This document shows, piece after piece, positions 38,287 to 45,771 of a stretch of DNA of 64,000 nt (within the stretch, counting starts at the first letter, position 1; each line of letters begins with the position of its first letter). The stretch covers positions 59,706 through 123,705 of the forward strand of contig CANIBQ010000004.1 in assembly GCA_947465645.1 (NCBI GenBank), given 5' to 3'. Source of the stretch: Acidobacteriota bacterium. GTDB lineage: Bacteria > Acidobacteriota > Vicinamibacteria > Vicinamibacterales > UBA2999. Under the pieces are notes generated by a model. It saw only the letters and a list, made by a program, of their open reading frames with translations, searched no databases and was not told the DNA's origin. The position numbers were made by a program, and so were the translations under genes.

Positions 38287-40818
38287 ATGGCACGCGACAC
38301 GCTGATCGATTTCTTCCGCGATCTCATCGCGATTCGCGGAGAGTTTCTCGTATATGACGCCGGTTACCGGCGGCGGAGCCACACCTACGAGGACGTGGGG
38401 CGCGCGGCGCGCGCATTTGCCGCCAGGCTGGCCGCCGCCGGCGTGCGGAAAGACGACAAGGTTGTCTTCTGGGGCGAGAACCGCCCGGAATGGATCGCCT
38501 GTTACTGGGGCTGCCTCATTTCGGGCGTCGTGGTCGTGCCGATCGACTATCGCTCGTCCGCCGATTTCGTGTCGAAGGTCAGGTCGCTCGTCGACGCCCG
38601 TGTCGTGCTGACCGGCGACGACATTCCCGGTATCCCCGCGACGCTTGATCTCGGCCGCGCAGAGCGGTGGGCGTTCTCGGACGTCGACTGGCGCGGCGAC
38701 GGTCCGATGCCGGCGGTCGCCACCTCGCGAGACGACATCATCCAGATCATTTTTACGTCGGGGGCCACCGCTGAACCAAAGGGCGTGGTCATCCGTCACC
38801 GCAACGTGCTCGCGAACATCGTGCCGGTCGAGAACGAGATCGCGAAATACCGTGGCTATGCGCGGCCGGTGCGCCCACTACGGTTCGTCAACCTGCTGCC
38901 CCTCAGCCACATGTTCGGCCAGTCGATGGCCACCAACATCCCGCCGATGGTTCGCGGCACGGTCATCTTCACCAAGACCTTCAACCCCTACGACATCATC
39001 AGGCTGATCAGGATGCGGCGGGTGTCGGTGCTGGTGTGCGTCCCGAAAATCCTGGACGTGCTCCGCGAGCACGTCCTGCGCGCGTTCCCCGAATCCGCGG
39101 AGGCACCGCCGGCGGGCATCTCGATCCCGGGCCGCTGGTGGCGGTATCGGCGGATCCATCGCGCGTTGGGCCTGAAATTCTGGTCATTTGTCGTCGGGGC
39201 CGCCCCGCTCGCGCCCGACCTCGAGGAGTTCTGGCGGCGCATGGGGTTCCTGGTCATCCAGGGCTATGGGCTGACCGAAACAGCGCCGATCGTCACCCTG
39301 AATCACCCGTTCAAAACGAGCAAGGGGTCGGTCGGGACGCCGATCGCCGGCGTCGAGGTGCGGATCGCCGAGGACGGCGAGATTCTCGTCCGCGGCGAAA
39401 ACGTCACGACTGGATACTTTTCAACTCCCAACTCCCAACTCCCAACTCCCAAAGACCAAAGACCAGAGACCAAAGACAGTCCGATCGACGCCGACGGCTG
39501 GCTTCATACCGGCGACATCGGCGAGAGCGACGCGCAGGGGCGCCTGTTCATCAAGGGGCGCAAGAAGGAAATGATCGTCACGCCCGAGGGGCTCAACGTC
39601 TACCCCGAGGACGTCGAACGCGTGCTGAACGAGATGCCGGGCGTGCGCGAGGCGGCAGTCGTCGGGGTCGCGGAAGGCGCCGAGGAGCGCGTGCATGCGG
39701 TGGTGGCGCTGCATCCTGGCGCCGACGTCGATGCGATCATCCGCGAGGCGAACGCCCGCCTGCAGGATCACCAGCGGATCAGGGCCGCGTCGGTCTGGCC
39801 CTCGAGCGAGCTGCCGCGCACCGAGGGCACGCGCAAGCTGAAACGCCGCGCCATCCGGGACTGGGTGGCGTCGGGAGGCCAGCCGCTCGCCGCCGCGGTC
39901 GGCGACTCGCTCGAGTCGCTGGTGGCGCGCTACGCGCGCGGCCGCAGCGTCAGCAGCGCGACGACGCTCGAAGAGCTCGGCCTCAGTTCGCTCGATCGCG
40001 TCGAGCTGATGGTGGCGCTCGAAGATCGCTTCCAGACCCGACTCGACGAGGGGCGCTTCGCGGGGGCAGGCAGCATCGCCGATCTGAAGCAGCTGGTCGA
40101 ACAGCCGTCCGCGTCCGACGACGTCGACGAGCCGGTGGAGTTTCCGTCTTGGAATCGCACCTGGCCGGTGCGCATCGTCCGCACGCTGTCGCTCGCCACC
40201 TGGATCCTGCCGCTCGCGCGCGTGTTCGCGCACACGCGGGTGGAAGGCCTCGAGCACCTGAAGACGCTCGAAGGCCCGGTGCTCTTCGCGTCCAATCACC
40301 AGAGCCACATGGACGTGCCGGTGCTGCTCGGAGCGCTGCCGGGGCGGTGGCGGGCCCGGCTCGCAACGGCGATGCTGAAGGAGTTTTTCAAGCCGCACTT
40401 CAACCCCGCCGCCTACACCTGGCGGCAATGGTTCACCAACTCGTTGAACTACTACCTGGCGTGCTTCTACTTCAACACCTTCCCGATTCCGCAGCGCGAG
40501 GCGGGCGCGCGGCAGACGCTCCAGTACATGGGAGAGCTGACGAGCCGCGGATGGTCGGTGCTGATTTTTCCCGAAGGCGAGCGCGCGGTCACCGGGGCGA
40601 TCAAGCCGTTCCGCGGAGGCATCGGGATGATCGCCTCTCGACTCGAACTGCCGGTGGTGCCCGTGCGGCTCGACGGCGTCGATCGGATCCTGCCACTGGG
40701 CTCGCAACTGATCCGTCCAGGCCGCGTTCGAGTGGCCTTCGGCGCACCGTTGCGCCTGCGCGGCGACGACTACTCCGCCCTCGCCGCGCAGGTGGAAGCG
40801 GCGGTCAAGGGACTATGA
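38287..40818 (+). CDS. three-domain acyl-AMP ligase / acyl carrier / PlsC-like acyltransferase fusion
   Basis: An 843-residue protein. Residues 1-510 form an adenylating ligase: P-loop FTSGATAEPKG (156-166), 'QGYGLTETAPIV', 'GWLHTGDIG' near 403 and 'KGRKKEMIVTPEGLNVYPEDVE'. Residues about 535-605 are a carrier domain with the phosphopantetheine Ser in LGLSSLDRVELM (near 566). Residues about 635-840 are a PlsC acyltransferase with NHQSHMD (near 671) and FPEGERAV. It can activate a fatty acid, load it on its own carrier and transfer it to a lysolipid, like Aas but with different domain order. A seven-base repeat array encodes residues 379-397. Confidence 0.9.
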   Translation: MARDTLIDFFRDLIAIRGEFLVYDAGYRRRSHTYEDVGRAARAFAARLAAAGVRKDDKVVFWGENRPEWIACYWGCLISGVVVVPIDYRSSADFVSKVRSLVDARVVLTGDDIPGIPATLDLGRAERWAFSDVDWRGDGPMPAVATSRDDIIQIIFTSGATAEPKGVVIRHRNVLANIVPVENEIAKYRGYARPVRPLRFVNLLPLSHMFGQSMATNIPPMVRGTVIFTKTFNPYDIIRLIRMRRVSVLVCVPKILDVLREHVLRAFPESAEAPPAGISIPGRWWRYRRIHRALGLKFWSFVVGAAPLAPDLEEFWRRMGFLVIQGYGLTETAPIVTLNHPFKTSKGSVGTPIAGVEVRIAEDGEILVRGENVTTGYFSTPNSQLPTPKDQRPETKDSPIDADGWLHTGDIGESDAQGRLFIKGRKKEMIVTPEGLNVYPEDVERVLNEMPGVREAAVVGVAEGAEERVHAVVALHPGADVDAIIREANARLQDHQRIRAASVWPSSELPRTEGTRKLKRRAIRDWVASGGQPLAAAVGDSLESLVARYARGRSVSSATTLEELGLSSLDRVELMVALEDRFQTRLDEGRFAGAGSIADLKQLVEQPSASDDVDEPVEFPSWNRTWPVRIVRTLSLATWILPLARVFAHTRVEGLEHLKTLEGPVLFASNHQSHMDVPVLLGALPGRWRARLATAMLKEFFKPHFNPAAYTWRQWFTNSLNYYLACFYFNTFPIPQREAGARQTLQYMGELTSRGWSVLIFPEGERAVTGAIKPFRGGIGMIASRLELPVVPVRLDGVDRILPLGSQLIRPGRVRVAFGAPLRLRGDDYSALAAQVEAAVKGL
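39423..39478 (+). repeat. seven-base tandem repeat inside the ligase coding region
   Basis: Eight exact seven-base steps: AACTCCC four times, then AAAGACC, AAAGACC, AGAGACC, AAAGACA. They translate to STPNSQLPTPKDQRPETKDS, between the ligase GYF and GWLHTGD motifs, in a surface loop. Fifty-six bases is not a multiple of three, so flanking changes kept the frame. Confidence 0.9.
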
Positions 40819-40903
40819 GGTGTGGGTAACTCGTTTCCACGCGGCATGTTGCGCGGATCCGCAACTTACAGCATTTGTTAGACTTGCGCTGAAAACGTCC
40901 GTG

Positions 40904-40919
40904 TGGCACACTCATTGCT
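40904..40919 (+). promoter_or_regulatory. sigma-54 (RpoN) promoter match upstream of infA
   Basis: TGGCAC-ACTCA-TTGCT matches the -24/-12 consensus (TGGCAC, five bases, TTGCW) at every fixed position. Transcription would start near 40930, thirteen bases before the TTG start codon, leaving room for the AAAGGATGAGC ribosome site. No enhancer-binding site was identified. Confidence 0.55.
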
Positions 40920-40942
40920 AGATTGCGCGAAAGGATGAGCTG

Positions 40943-41161
40943 TTGAGCAAGGACGATCTGATTGATATGCAAGGGACCGTCGTGGCGGTCCACTCCGGCG
41001 GGCTTTACCGAGTGCAGTGCGACGCGGGCCATGAAGTGCTCGCCCAGTTGAGTGGCCGTATGCGGCGTTTCAGGATCAAGGTCGTCCCCGGCGACCGCGT
41101 CACCGTCGGCGTTTCCCCATACGACCCGGTCCGCGGCATCATCACCTTCCGAGCCAGATAA
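40943..41161 (+). CDS. infA: translation initiation factor IF-1
   Basis: A 72-residue OB-fold protein of standard length. 'DDLIDMQGTVVAVHSGGLYRVQCDAGHEVLAQLSGRMRRFRIKVVPGDRVTVGVSPYDPVRGIITFRAR' follows the IF-1 pattern closely along its whole length. It binds the ribosomal A site during initiation. The start is a TTG nine bases after AAAGGATG; the residues match the family start. A DEAD-box helicase begins six bases after the stop, so both likely share a messenger. Confidence 0.95.
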   Translation: MSKDDLIDMQGTVVAVHSGGLYRVQCDAGHEVLAQLSGRMRRFRIKVVPGDRVTVGVSPYDPVRGIITFRAR

Positions 41162-41166
41162 CCGCC

Positions 41167-42429
41167 TTGAAACCAGCAACCAGTCATCCTTCACGACGAC
41201 CCAGCCGGGGCGGTGCGCCGCGCCGGCGGAGCGGCGGCGGTGGAGGCGGCGGTGGTCATCGCGCCCCTCGTCCGGCGGCTGAGCCCGTCGCGCTCACCTA
41301 CGAACTCTCCGTCTTCGACCCGGCGCCAATCGCCTTCGCGACGCTGGGCCTCGACGAACGGCTGCTCAGCGGCATCCGCGATCTCGGGTGGAGCGACACC
41401 CGCTCCGTCCAGAGCGGCGTGATCCCGCTGGCGCTGGCCGGCAACGACGTCATCGGGTGCGCGGAGACCGGCACCGGCAAGACCGCTGCGTTCCTGATCC
41501 CGATCCTGCAGCGCTTCCTCAAGGAAGGCCCGCGGGCGGCGCAGACCCGCGCGCTGGTACTGGCGCCGACCCGCGAGCTCGCGGTGCAGATCGAGGACCA
41601 GGTCCAGGGCCTGACGTATCACTCCAAGATTTCCAGCATCGCCGTCTACGGCGGCGTGCCGATGGACCAGCAGGAGTTCGCCCTCAAGAACGGCGTCGAC
41701 ATCATCGTCGCCACGCCGGGCCGCCTGATGGACCACATGCGGCACGACTCGGTGAAGTTCGACGGCCTCGAAGTGCTCGTGCTCGACGAAGCCGACCGCA
41801 TGCTCGACATGGGCTTCTGGCCCGACGTGCAGCGGATCCTCGCGGCGCTGCCGAAGGTGCGCCAGACGCTGCTGTTCTCGGCCACCATGCCGGGCGAAGT
41901 GATGAAGCTGACGAAAGACTTCCTGAGCGACCCGAAATACGTGCAGGTCGGCCGCCGGGGCGGTCCCGCGGCCACCATCTCACACGCGATCCAGACGGTG
42001 GCCGCCGCCGAGAAGACGCAGTGGCTCGCGCGCTGGCTGCGCGACGAGGCGACGGGTCCGGTGCTGGTGTTCTGCCGGACGAAGATTGGCGCCGAGAAGC
42101 TCGCGACGCGCTTGACCGGGATGGGCATCCGCACGGCGGCGCTGCATGCCGATCGCACGCAGCAGCAGCGCATGTCGGCGGTGGAAGGATTCAGGACCGG
42201 CACCTACCCGGTGCTGGTGGCCACGGACGTGGCGGCGCGCGGCCTCGACATCGACGGCATCGCGCACGTCGTCAACTACGAGGTGCCTGATACGCCCGAG
42301 GCGTATGTGCATCGCGTCGGCCGGACCGGCCGCGCGGAAACAACGGGGAGCGCGCTCACGCTGGTCGCCCCCGAGGAAGTGCGTGCGCTGCGCGCGCTGG
42401 AGAAGGCCGTTGGGGTACAACTTGAATAA
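41167..42429 (+). CDS. DEAD-box RNA helicase
   Basis: A 420-residue ATP-dependent RNA helicase. Motifs in order: Q motif (DTRSVQSGVIPLAL), I AETGTGKT, Ia PTRELA, GGVP, Ib TPGRL, II DEAD, III SAT, IV VLVFCRT, V ATDVAARGLDI, VI HRVGRTGR. The N-terminal 45 residues are rich in Arg, Ser and Gly with a run of eight Gly, and likely bind RNA. The TTG start lies six bases after infA, consistent with an operon for ribosome assembly or cold adaptation. The stop overlaps the next start. Confidence 0.93.
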   Translation: MKPATSHPSRRPSRGGAPRRRSGGGGGGGGHRAPRPAAEPVALTYELSVFDPAPIAFATLGLDERLLSGIRDLGWSDTRSVQSGVIPLALAGNDVIGCAETGTGKTAAFLIPILQRFLKEGPRAAQTRALVLAPTRELAVQIEDQVQGLTYHSKISSIAVYGGVPMDQQEFALKNGVDIIVATPGRLMDHMRHDSVKFDGLEVLVLDEADRMLDMGFWPDVQRILAALPKVRQTLLFSATMPGEVMKLTKDFLSDPKYVQVGRRGGPAATISHAIQTVAAAEKTQWLARWLRDEATGPVLVFCRTKIGAEKLATRLTGMGIRTAALHADRTQQQRMSAVEGFRTGTYPVLVATDVAARGLDIDGIAHVVNYEVPDTPEAYVHRVGRTGRAETTGSALTLVAPEEVRALRALEKAVGVQLE

Positions 42430-42916
42430 CGCGTTCTCGCCGTTCTCGCCGCCCGGCGTGGCCCAACCCACGCAGGCGGAGCCGACGGCATCGCCCACCC
42501 CCTCGACCTCGCCGTCGGTACCAACGATGTCGCCGTCCTCGCCGTCCTCGATGTCGCCGTCGCCGTCGCCCGCTGTGCTGCCTTCCGTGTCGTCGCCCTC
42601 AGGGCCGCCGTCGGTATCGCCTTCGGGATCAGCGGCCTCCGTATCAGCACTCTCGCCGATGTCTCCCGGCGTCAAGGAAGCGCCGGCGCCCGCGACCTCC
42701 GACGTTCCCGCGTCAGCAGCGTTCGTGCGCTTCCGCTCATGCCGCTGGATGCAGCCGATCGAAGCCGGCAACCAGGAGTTCTGCACGCACCGCGAGGTCA
42801 AGCCGTACGCGGGAACCACCGGGTTCGACGCCGATGCGTGGTGCCCCGAGTGCCAGTACTACAAGCTGCGCCGCGCCCCCAAGAAGCGCTCGCCCTCCGA
42901 CGACTACACCTACTAG
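42422..42916 (+). CDS. Ser/Pro-repeat protein with C-terminal Cys cluster
   Basis: A 164-residue protein from a TTG overlapping the helicase stop by eight bases. Residues 5-85 are a low-complexity Ser-Pro-Ser run (PSTSPSVPTMSPSSPSSMSPSP), built from hexanucleotide-like TCGCCG/TCGTCC repeats. The last 60 residues are ordered: 'RFRSCRWMQPIEAGNQEFCTHREV' and 'DADAWCPECQYYKLRRAPKKR' with four or more Cys that could bind zinc. The Cys part is the conserved element I would expect in relatives. Its place after a helicase suggests an RNA-linked role. The acidic Gly-Asp frame on the other strand is a shadow. Confidence 0.7.
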   Translation: MNNAFSPFSPPGVAQPTQAEPTASPTPSTSPSVPTMSPSSPSSMSPSPSPAVLPSVSSPSGPPSVSPSGSAASVSALSPMSPGVKEAPAPATSDVPASAAFVRFRSCRWMQPIEAGNQEFCTHREVKPYAGTTGFDADAWCPECQYYKLRRAPKKRSPSDDYTY

Positions 42917-42931
42917 CCTCAAAAAACGCGT

Positions 42932-43020
42932 AGGTAAAAAAGTCAAAGGGTAAAGGTCAAATCACGCAAAGGCAGCGATTGCGTTGACCTTTTACCCTTT
43001 ACCTTTTACCTTTTACTTAC
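42932..43020. repeat. seven-base array forming a hairpin between convergent genes
   Basis: GGTAAAA-AAGTCAA-AGGGTAA-AGGTCAA on the left mirrors TTGACCT-TTTACCC-TTTACCT-TTTACC on the right; 42945-42960 pairs with 42984-43000 with one bulge. AT-rich and hairpin-forming, it may act as a bidirectional terminator for the Ser/Pro protein and DoxX genes. Confidence 0.75.
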
Positions 43021-43030
43021 GATCGTCTGT

Positions 43031-43489
43031 TTAGATCGTCTGCCGCACGCCGACGCTCTCGCGTGGCTTCTCGAGGCCCAGTTTCCGGTCGAGACTCCAC
43101 TTCCCCGCGCCGAGCAGCGCGAGCGCGATCAGCCCCATGGCCGCGTCCACCGGGTGCGCCCTGCCGCCGCCGAGGCTTCCCGCCGTCACCACGTTCTGCA
43201 CCGCCGCGATGAACAACACGAAGGTCAGCACCAGGCTGGTCGGACGCACGAACAGTCCGATGATCAGCAGGATGCCGCCGACGAATTCCGTGAACCCGGC
43301 CATGAAACCCCAGAACATCGGGGCGAACGTGATCCCGATGTTCCCCATCGCGCGCCCCAGCGGCTCCCAGCGTTCGGGTCCCTCGAGGAGCTTCGGCAGG
43401 CCGTGCGAGAAGACCTGCGTGAGGCCCAGTCCGATGCGCAGGACGATGGGAGCGTTGTCGCTGTAGTTCGCCAGGAATTTGAACAGCAT
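43031..43489 (-). CDS. DoxX-family membrane protein
   Basis: A 152-residue protein with four membrane segments. 'IVLRIGLGLTQVFSHGLPKLL', 'FWGFMAGFTEFVGGILLIIGLFVRPTSLVLTFVLFIAAV' and 'DAAMGLIALALLGAGKWSLDRKLGL' are the DoxX pattern. Archaeal DoxD/DoxA form a thiosulfate:quinone oxidoreductase; bacterial DoxX proteins are tied to redox stress in the membrane. It is the last gene of the long minus-strand run of exported proteins. Confidence 0.88.
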   Translation of the reverse strand: MLFKFLANYSDNAPIVLRIGLGLTQVFSHGLPKLLEGPERWEPLGRAMGNIGITFAPMFWGFMAGFTEFVGGILLIIGLFVRPTSLVLTFVLFIAAVQNVVTAGSLGGGRAHPVDAAMGLIALALLGAGKWSLDRKLGLEKPRESVGVRQTI

Positions 43490-43505
43490 GTGCAGTCGTG
43501 TCCCT

Positions 43506-44243
43506 TCACCGTGCCGAGCAGGGCTCGGGCTTGAATGAAGCTCCTTGCGGGAGCTTCTTGAAATGGGTGCTCTGGACGAACGGCTCCCGTAGATTTTCGG
43601 GATCCTTCACTTCGGTGACGATGGTCATCCACGTGTCGGCATTCGGCGCCGTCATGCGGTGGTAGTACTCGGTCATGGTCGTGCCCCCGCTGTAGGGCAC
43701 GCCATTCTTCCGCAGGTAGCCGGGCCGCAGGCGGCTCGTGACGACCCTCAGTTCACCGGTCCGTGGCGGGTTGAGCGTGTACTGCCACTCCGCAACCGAC
43801 TGGCCCTGCCACGAGGGCTCGCCTGCCGGGGGCGGGGCGCCGAAATGGAACAGGCGGCTCTGGTTCCCGGCCTCCAGCTCCATCTTCATCGTCCGGTCAT
43901 CCTGCCAGCTGACGCGCATGCGGCCGGGCACGCGCGTGATCGCCGCGGCCCCGTAGGCCCTGCACTGCTCCCCGGCCGCCTCGTCTTTCGCCGGATCCCA
44001 CGCGTCGGCCAGCTTGCGCGCCGCCGGCGTGAGCGGAATGCGCAGGTAGTCCCCCTTGCGCGGCGTGACCATGCGCTGCGCCCAGTCTTCGCTGATCACC
44101 GACACCCAGGTGCCGGTCAGATCGATCGCCGCTGCCGCGCGCGGCGTCGGCGGCGGCCCCGCCGGCGCGCCCTGGCCCCGCTGCGCGCCAGCGCTCGCCG
44201 GCAGCAGCAGCAGCAAGAACACTGCGATCGGCGCGCGATGCAT
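43506..44243 (-). CDS. secreted DxSGxW-type protein
   Basis: A 245-residue protein with a signal peptide ending near SAGAQ. The start of the mature part (AIDLTGTWVSVISEDWAQRM) has the D-L-x-G-x-W motif shared by six other proteins in this cluster. 'GRMRVSWQDDRTMKMELEAG' and 'VTSRLRPGYLRKNGVPYSGGTTMTEYYHRMTAPNADTWMTIVTEV' suggest an all-beta, lipocalin-like fold. The ATG overlaps the stop of the upstream DUF6152 gene (TGATG), so the two are coupled. Function unknown. Confidence 0.72.
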   Translation of the reverse strand: MHRAPIAVFLLLLLPASAGAQRGQGAPAGPPPTPRAAAAIDLTGTWVSVISEDWAQRMVTPRKGDYLRIPLTPAARKLADAWDPAKDEAAGEQCRAYGAAAITRVPGRMRVSWQDDRTMKMELEAGNQSRLFHFGAPPPAGEPSWQGQSVAEWQYTLNPPRTGELRVVTSRLRPGYLRKNGVPYSGGTTMTEYYHRMTAPNADTWMTIVTEVKDPENLREPFVQSTHFKKLPQGASFKPEPCSAR

Positions 44244-44641
44244 CAGTCGACCACCTCACCGGCTCTCGTGCCCCATCCGAATCCGTCGGAGGCGCGCTTG
44301 ATGGTGACCATGTGCAGCTTGTGGTCGTTCGGCGTGCGTGACGGGCTGGCAGTGATCGTGACGATGTCGCCGTACTTCAGCGTCGTCCGGGTCACACCCT
44401 GGAATGTCAGCTGACCGGCGCCGCCCCACTCGATCGACCAGCGGTGCACCACGCCCTTCTCATCGGGCGCTTCGACGTGCACGAAGGTGTGAGGGTTGCG
44501 GAACTGAATCTGCACCAGCGTGCCTTCGATCGTGACTTTCTTGCTCGTGTCGTACTGGGCCGCCTGGGAGTGGTGCGCGTACGCCGTCATGCCCGACAAC
44601 CATGCCCCGCCCAGAACGACAAGTGCGAGTTTACGTGTCAT
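44243..44641 (-). CDS. DUF6152 family exported protein
   Basis: A 132-residue protein with a signal peptide. The mature start 'AHHSQAAQYDTSKKVTIEGTLVQIQFRNPHTFVHVEAPD' is the DUF6152 signature: an AHHS motif, a repeated G-T-V or G-T-L strand and a conserved NPH. The fold looks like a small beta barrel (OB-like). The paired His near the new N-terminus could bind metal. Function unknown. It is the first of three paralogues here (others at 49784 and 54008), each directly upstream of a DxSGxW gene. Confidence 0.8.
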   Translation of the reverse strand: MTRKLALVVLGGAWLSGMTAYAHHSQAAQYDTSKKVTIEGTLVQIQFRNPHTFVHVEAPDEKGVVHRWSIEWGGAGQLTFQGVTRTTLKYGDIVTITASPSRTPNDHKLHMVTIKRASDGFGWGTRAGEVVD

Positions 44642-44662
44642 GAGATGTTCCTTCTGAAAACA

Positions 44663-45754
44663 CTACTTGTCCTGCTTCCCGCTGAGGGTCTGGTAGACGG
44701 CGTCGATGAACCTGTCGGGCGACCCGTAGATGCCGTCGAAATCCAGCGTGGGCCTGGCGGCCTTGACCTGCGCCAGGGTCTTGCCGTCCTTCTTCATGTC
44801 CTGGATGCGATCGCTCACGACCTCGATCATGTTCCGGTAGATCGCGACGTCGGCGGTGTCGCCGATGCGTCCGTGCCCGCCGACGATCATCGTGCCGCCC
44901 TGGTGCCGGTACTCCGGGAAGGCGATGTCGATGATCTTGTTCAGGCCGTCGAGCATGCCCTGGACCGTGCCGCCCCTGGCGACGTCGATGTTCGGGTAGC
45001 GGCCGGGCGTGTAGAGATCGCCGGCGCTGATCACGTCTGAATACCGGAAGTGCACGATGGTGTCGGCGTCGGTGTTGGCCGCGGGCACATGGTACATCTG
45101 GATGCCTTCACCGTTGATGTACTGGCTCATCTTGTAGGTCGGGATGTAGTAGGTTTCCGTCGGCCACGCCGCTTCGGGATATTTCCCGAGCGTCATCCGC
45201 TTCAGCATGTTCTCGTGCCCGATCACCGTCGCGGTGGGCCGCTCGCCGACCAGTCGACCCGCTTCGCCGCCGTTGTAGGTCGTGCCTGCCGCGGCGATCT
45301 TCGGCGTGCCGCCGTTGTGATCGGCGTCGACGGTGGTCTGGATGATCCAGCGAATCGGCTTGAGCGGCTTCGGCGAGGCAATCACCGCGTTGTAGGAAGG
45401 GCCCGCCCACCCGAACGGCAGGAACGGCCCGAGGCTTCCCGCCGGGTAGCAGTTCGGCCCCACGCAGGTCGTCAGCGGCGCCGCTGACGCGGCCATCATG
45501 CGGCCGACTTCCGTGACCTTCGCGAGCACCTTGTCGGCCATCGCGGCAGAACCGGTGTCCACCAGGAGCAGGCCGTCGACTCCGGCGGACACCGTCACGT
45601 TGCTGCCCGCGCCCACCACGACGAACACGTTTCCCCGGATCGGCATCGCCTGCAGCTCGGCTCCGGCCTGCTGCGCGTAGGTGAGCGCCCCGGCGGCGGC
45701 GACGGCGGCGGCGGTCAGCATCGCGGCGACCCGCAGCATCGAGGTGGTCTGCAT
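44663..45754 (-). CDS. exported metallo-beta-lactamase-fold protein, degenerate zinc site
   Basis: A 363-residue protein from ATG 45754, with a signal peptide. 'IRGNVFVVVGAGSNVTVSAGVDGLLLVDTGSAAMADKVL' is the MBL-fold opening. The zinc motif, normally HxHxDH, reads 'TTVDADHNGGTPK': the last Asp-His pair is present and the first His residues are not. Later 'TIVHFRYSDVISAGDLYTPG' and 'VGGHGRIGD' match the fold. Similar variants may keep one metal or none. It lies between DxSGxW and DUF6152 genes. A longer frame fusing it with the upstream gene is not real. Confidence 0.8.
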   Translation of the reverse strand: MQTTSMLRVAAMLTAAAVAAAGALTYAQQAGAELQAMPIRGNVFVVVGAGSNVTVSAGVDGLLLVDTGSAAMADKVLAKVTEVGRMMAASAAPLTTCVGPNCYPAGSLGPFLPFGWAGPSYNAVIASPKPLKPIRWIIQTTVDADHNGGTPKIAAAGTTYNGGEAGRLVGERPTATVIGHENMLKRMTLGKYPEAAWPTETYYIPTYKMSQYINGEGIQMYHVPAANTDADTIVHFRYSDVISAGDLYTPGRYPNIDVARGGTVQGMLDGLNKIIDIAFPEYRHQGGTMIVGGHGRIGDTADVAIYRNMIEVVSDRIQDMKKDGKTLAQVKAARPTLDFDGIYGSPDRFIDAVYQTLSGKQDK

Positions 45755-45771
45755 AGGAGAATCCTTCCGTG

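Noticed and set aside
41980..42819. Minus-strand frame with an acidic Gly-Asp-Glu repeat
   Set aside because: It lies opposite the helicase and the Ser/Pro protein; the plus-strand frame has the ordered Cys-rich end and the coupled start.
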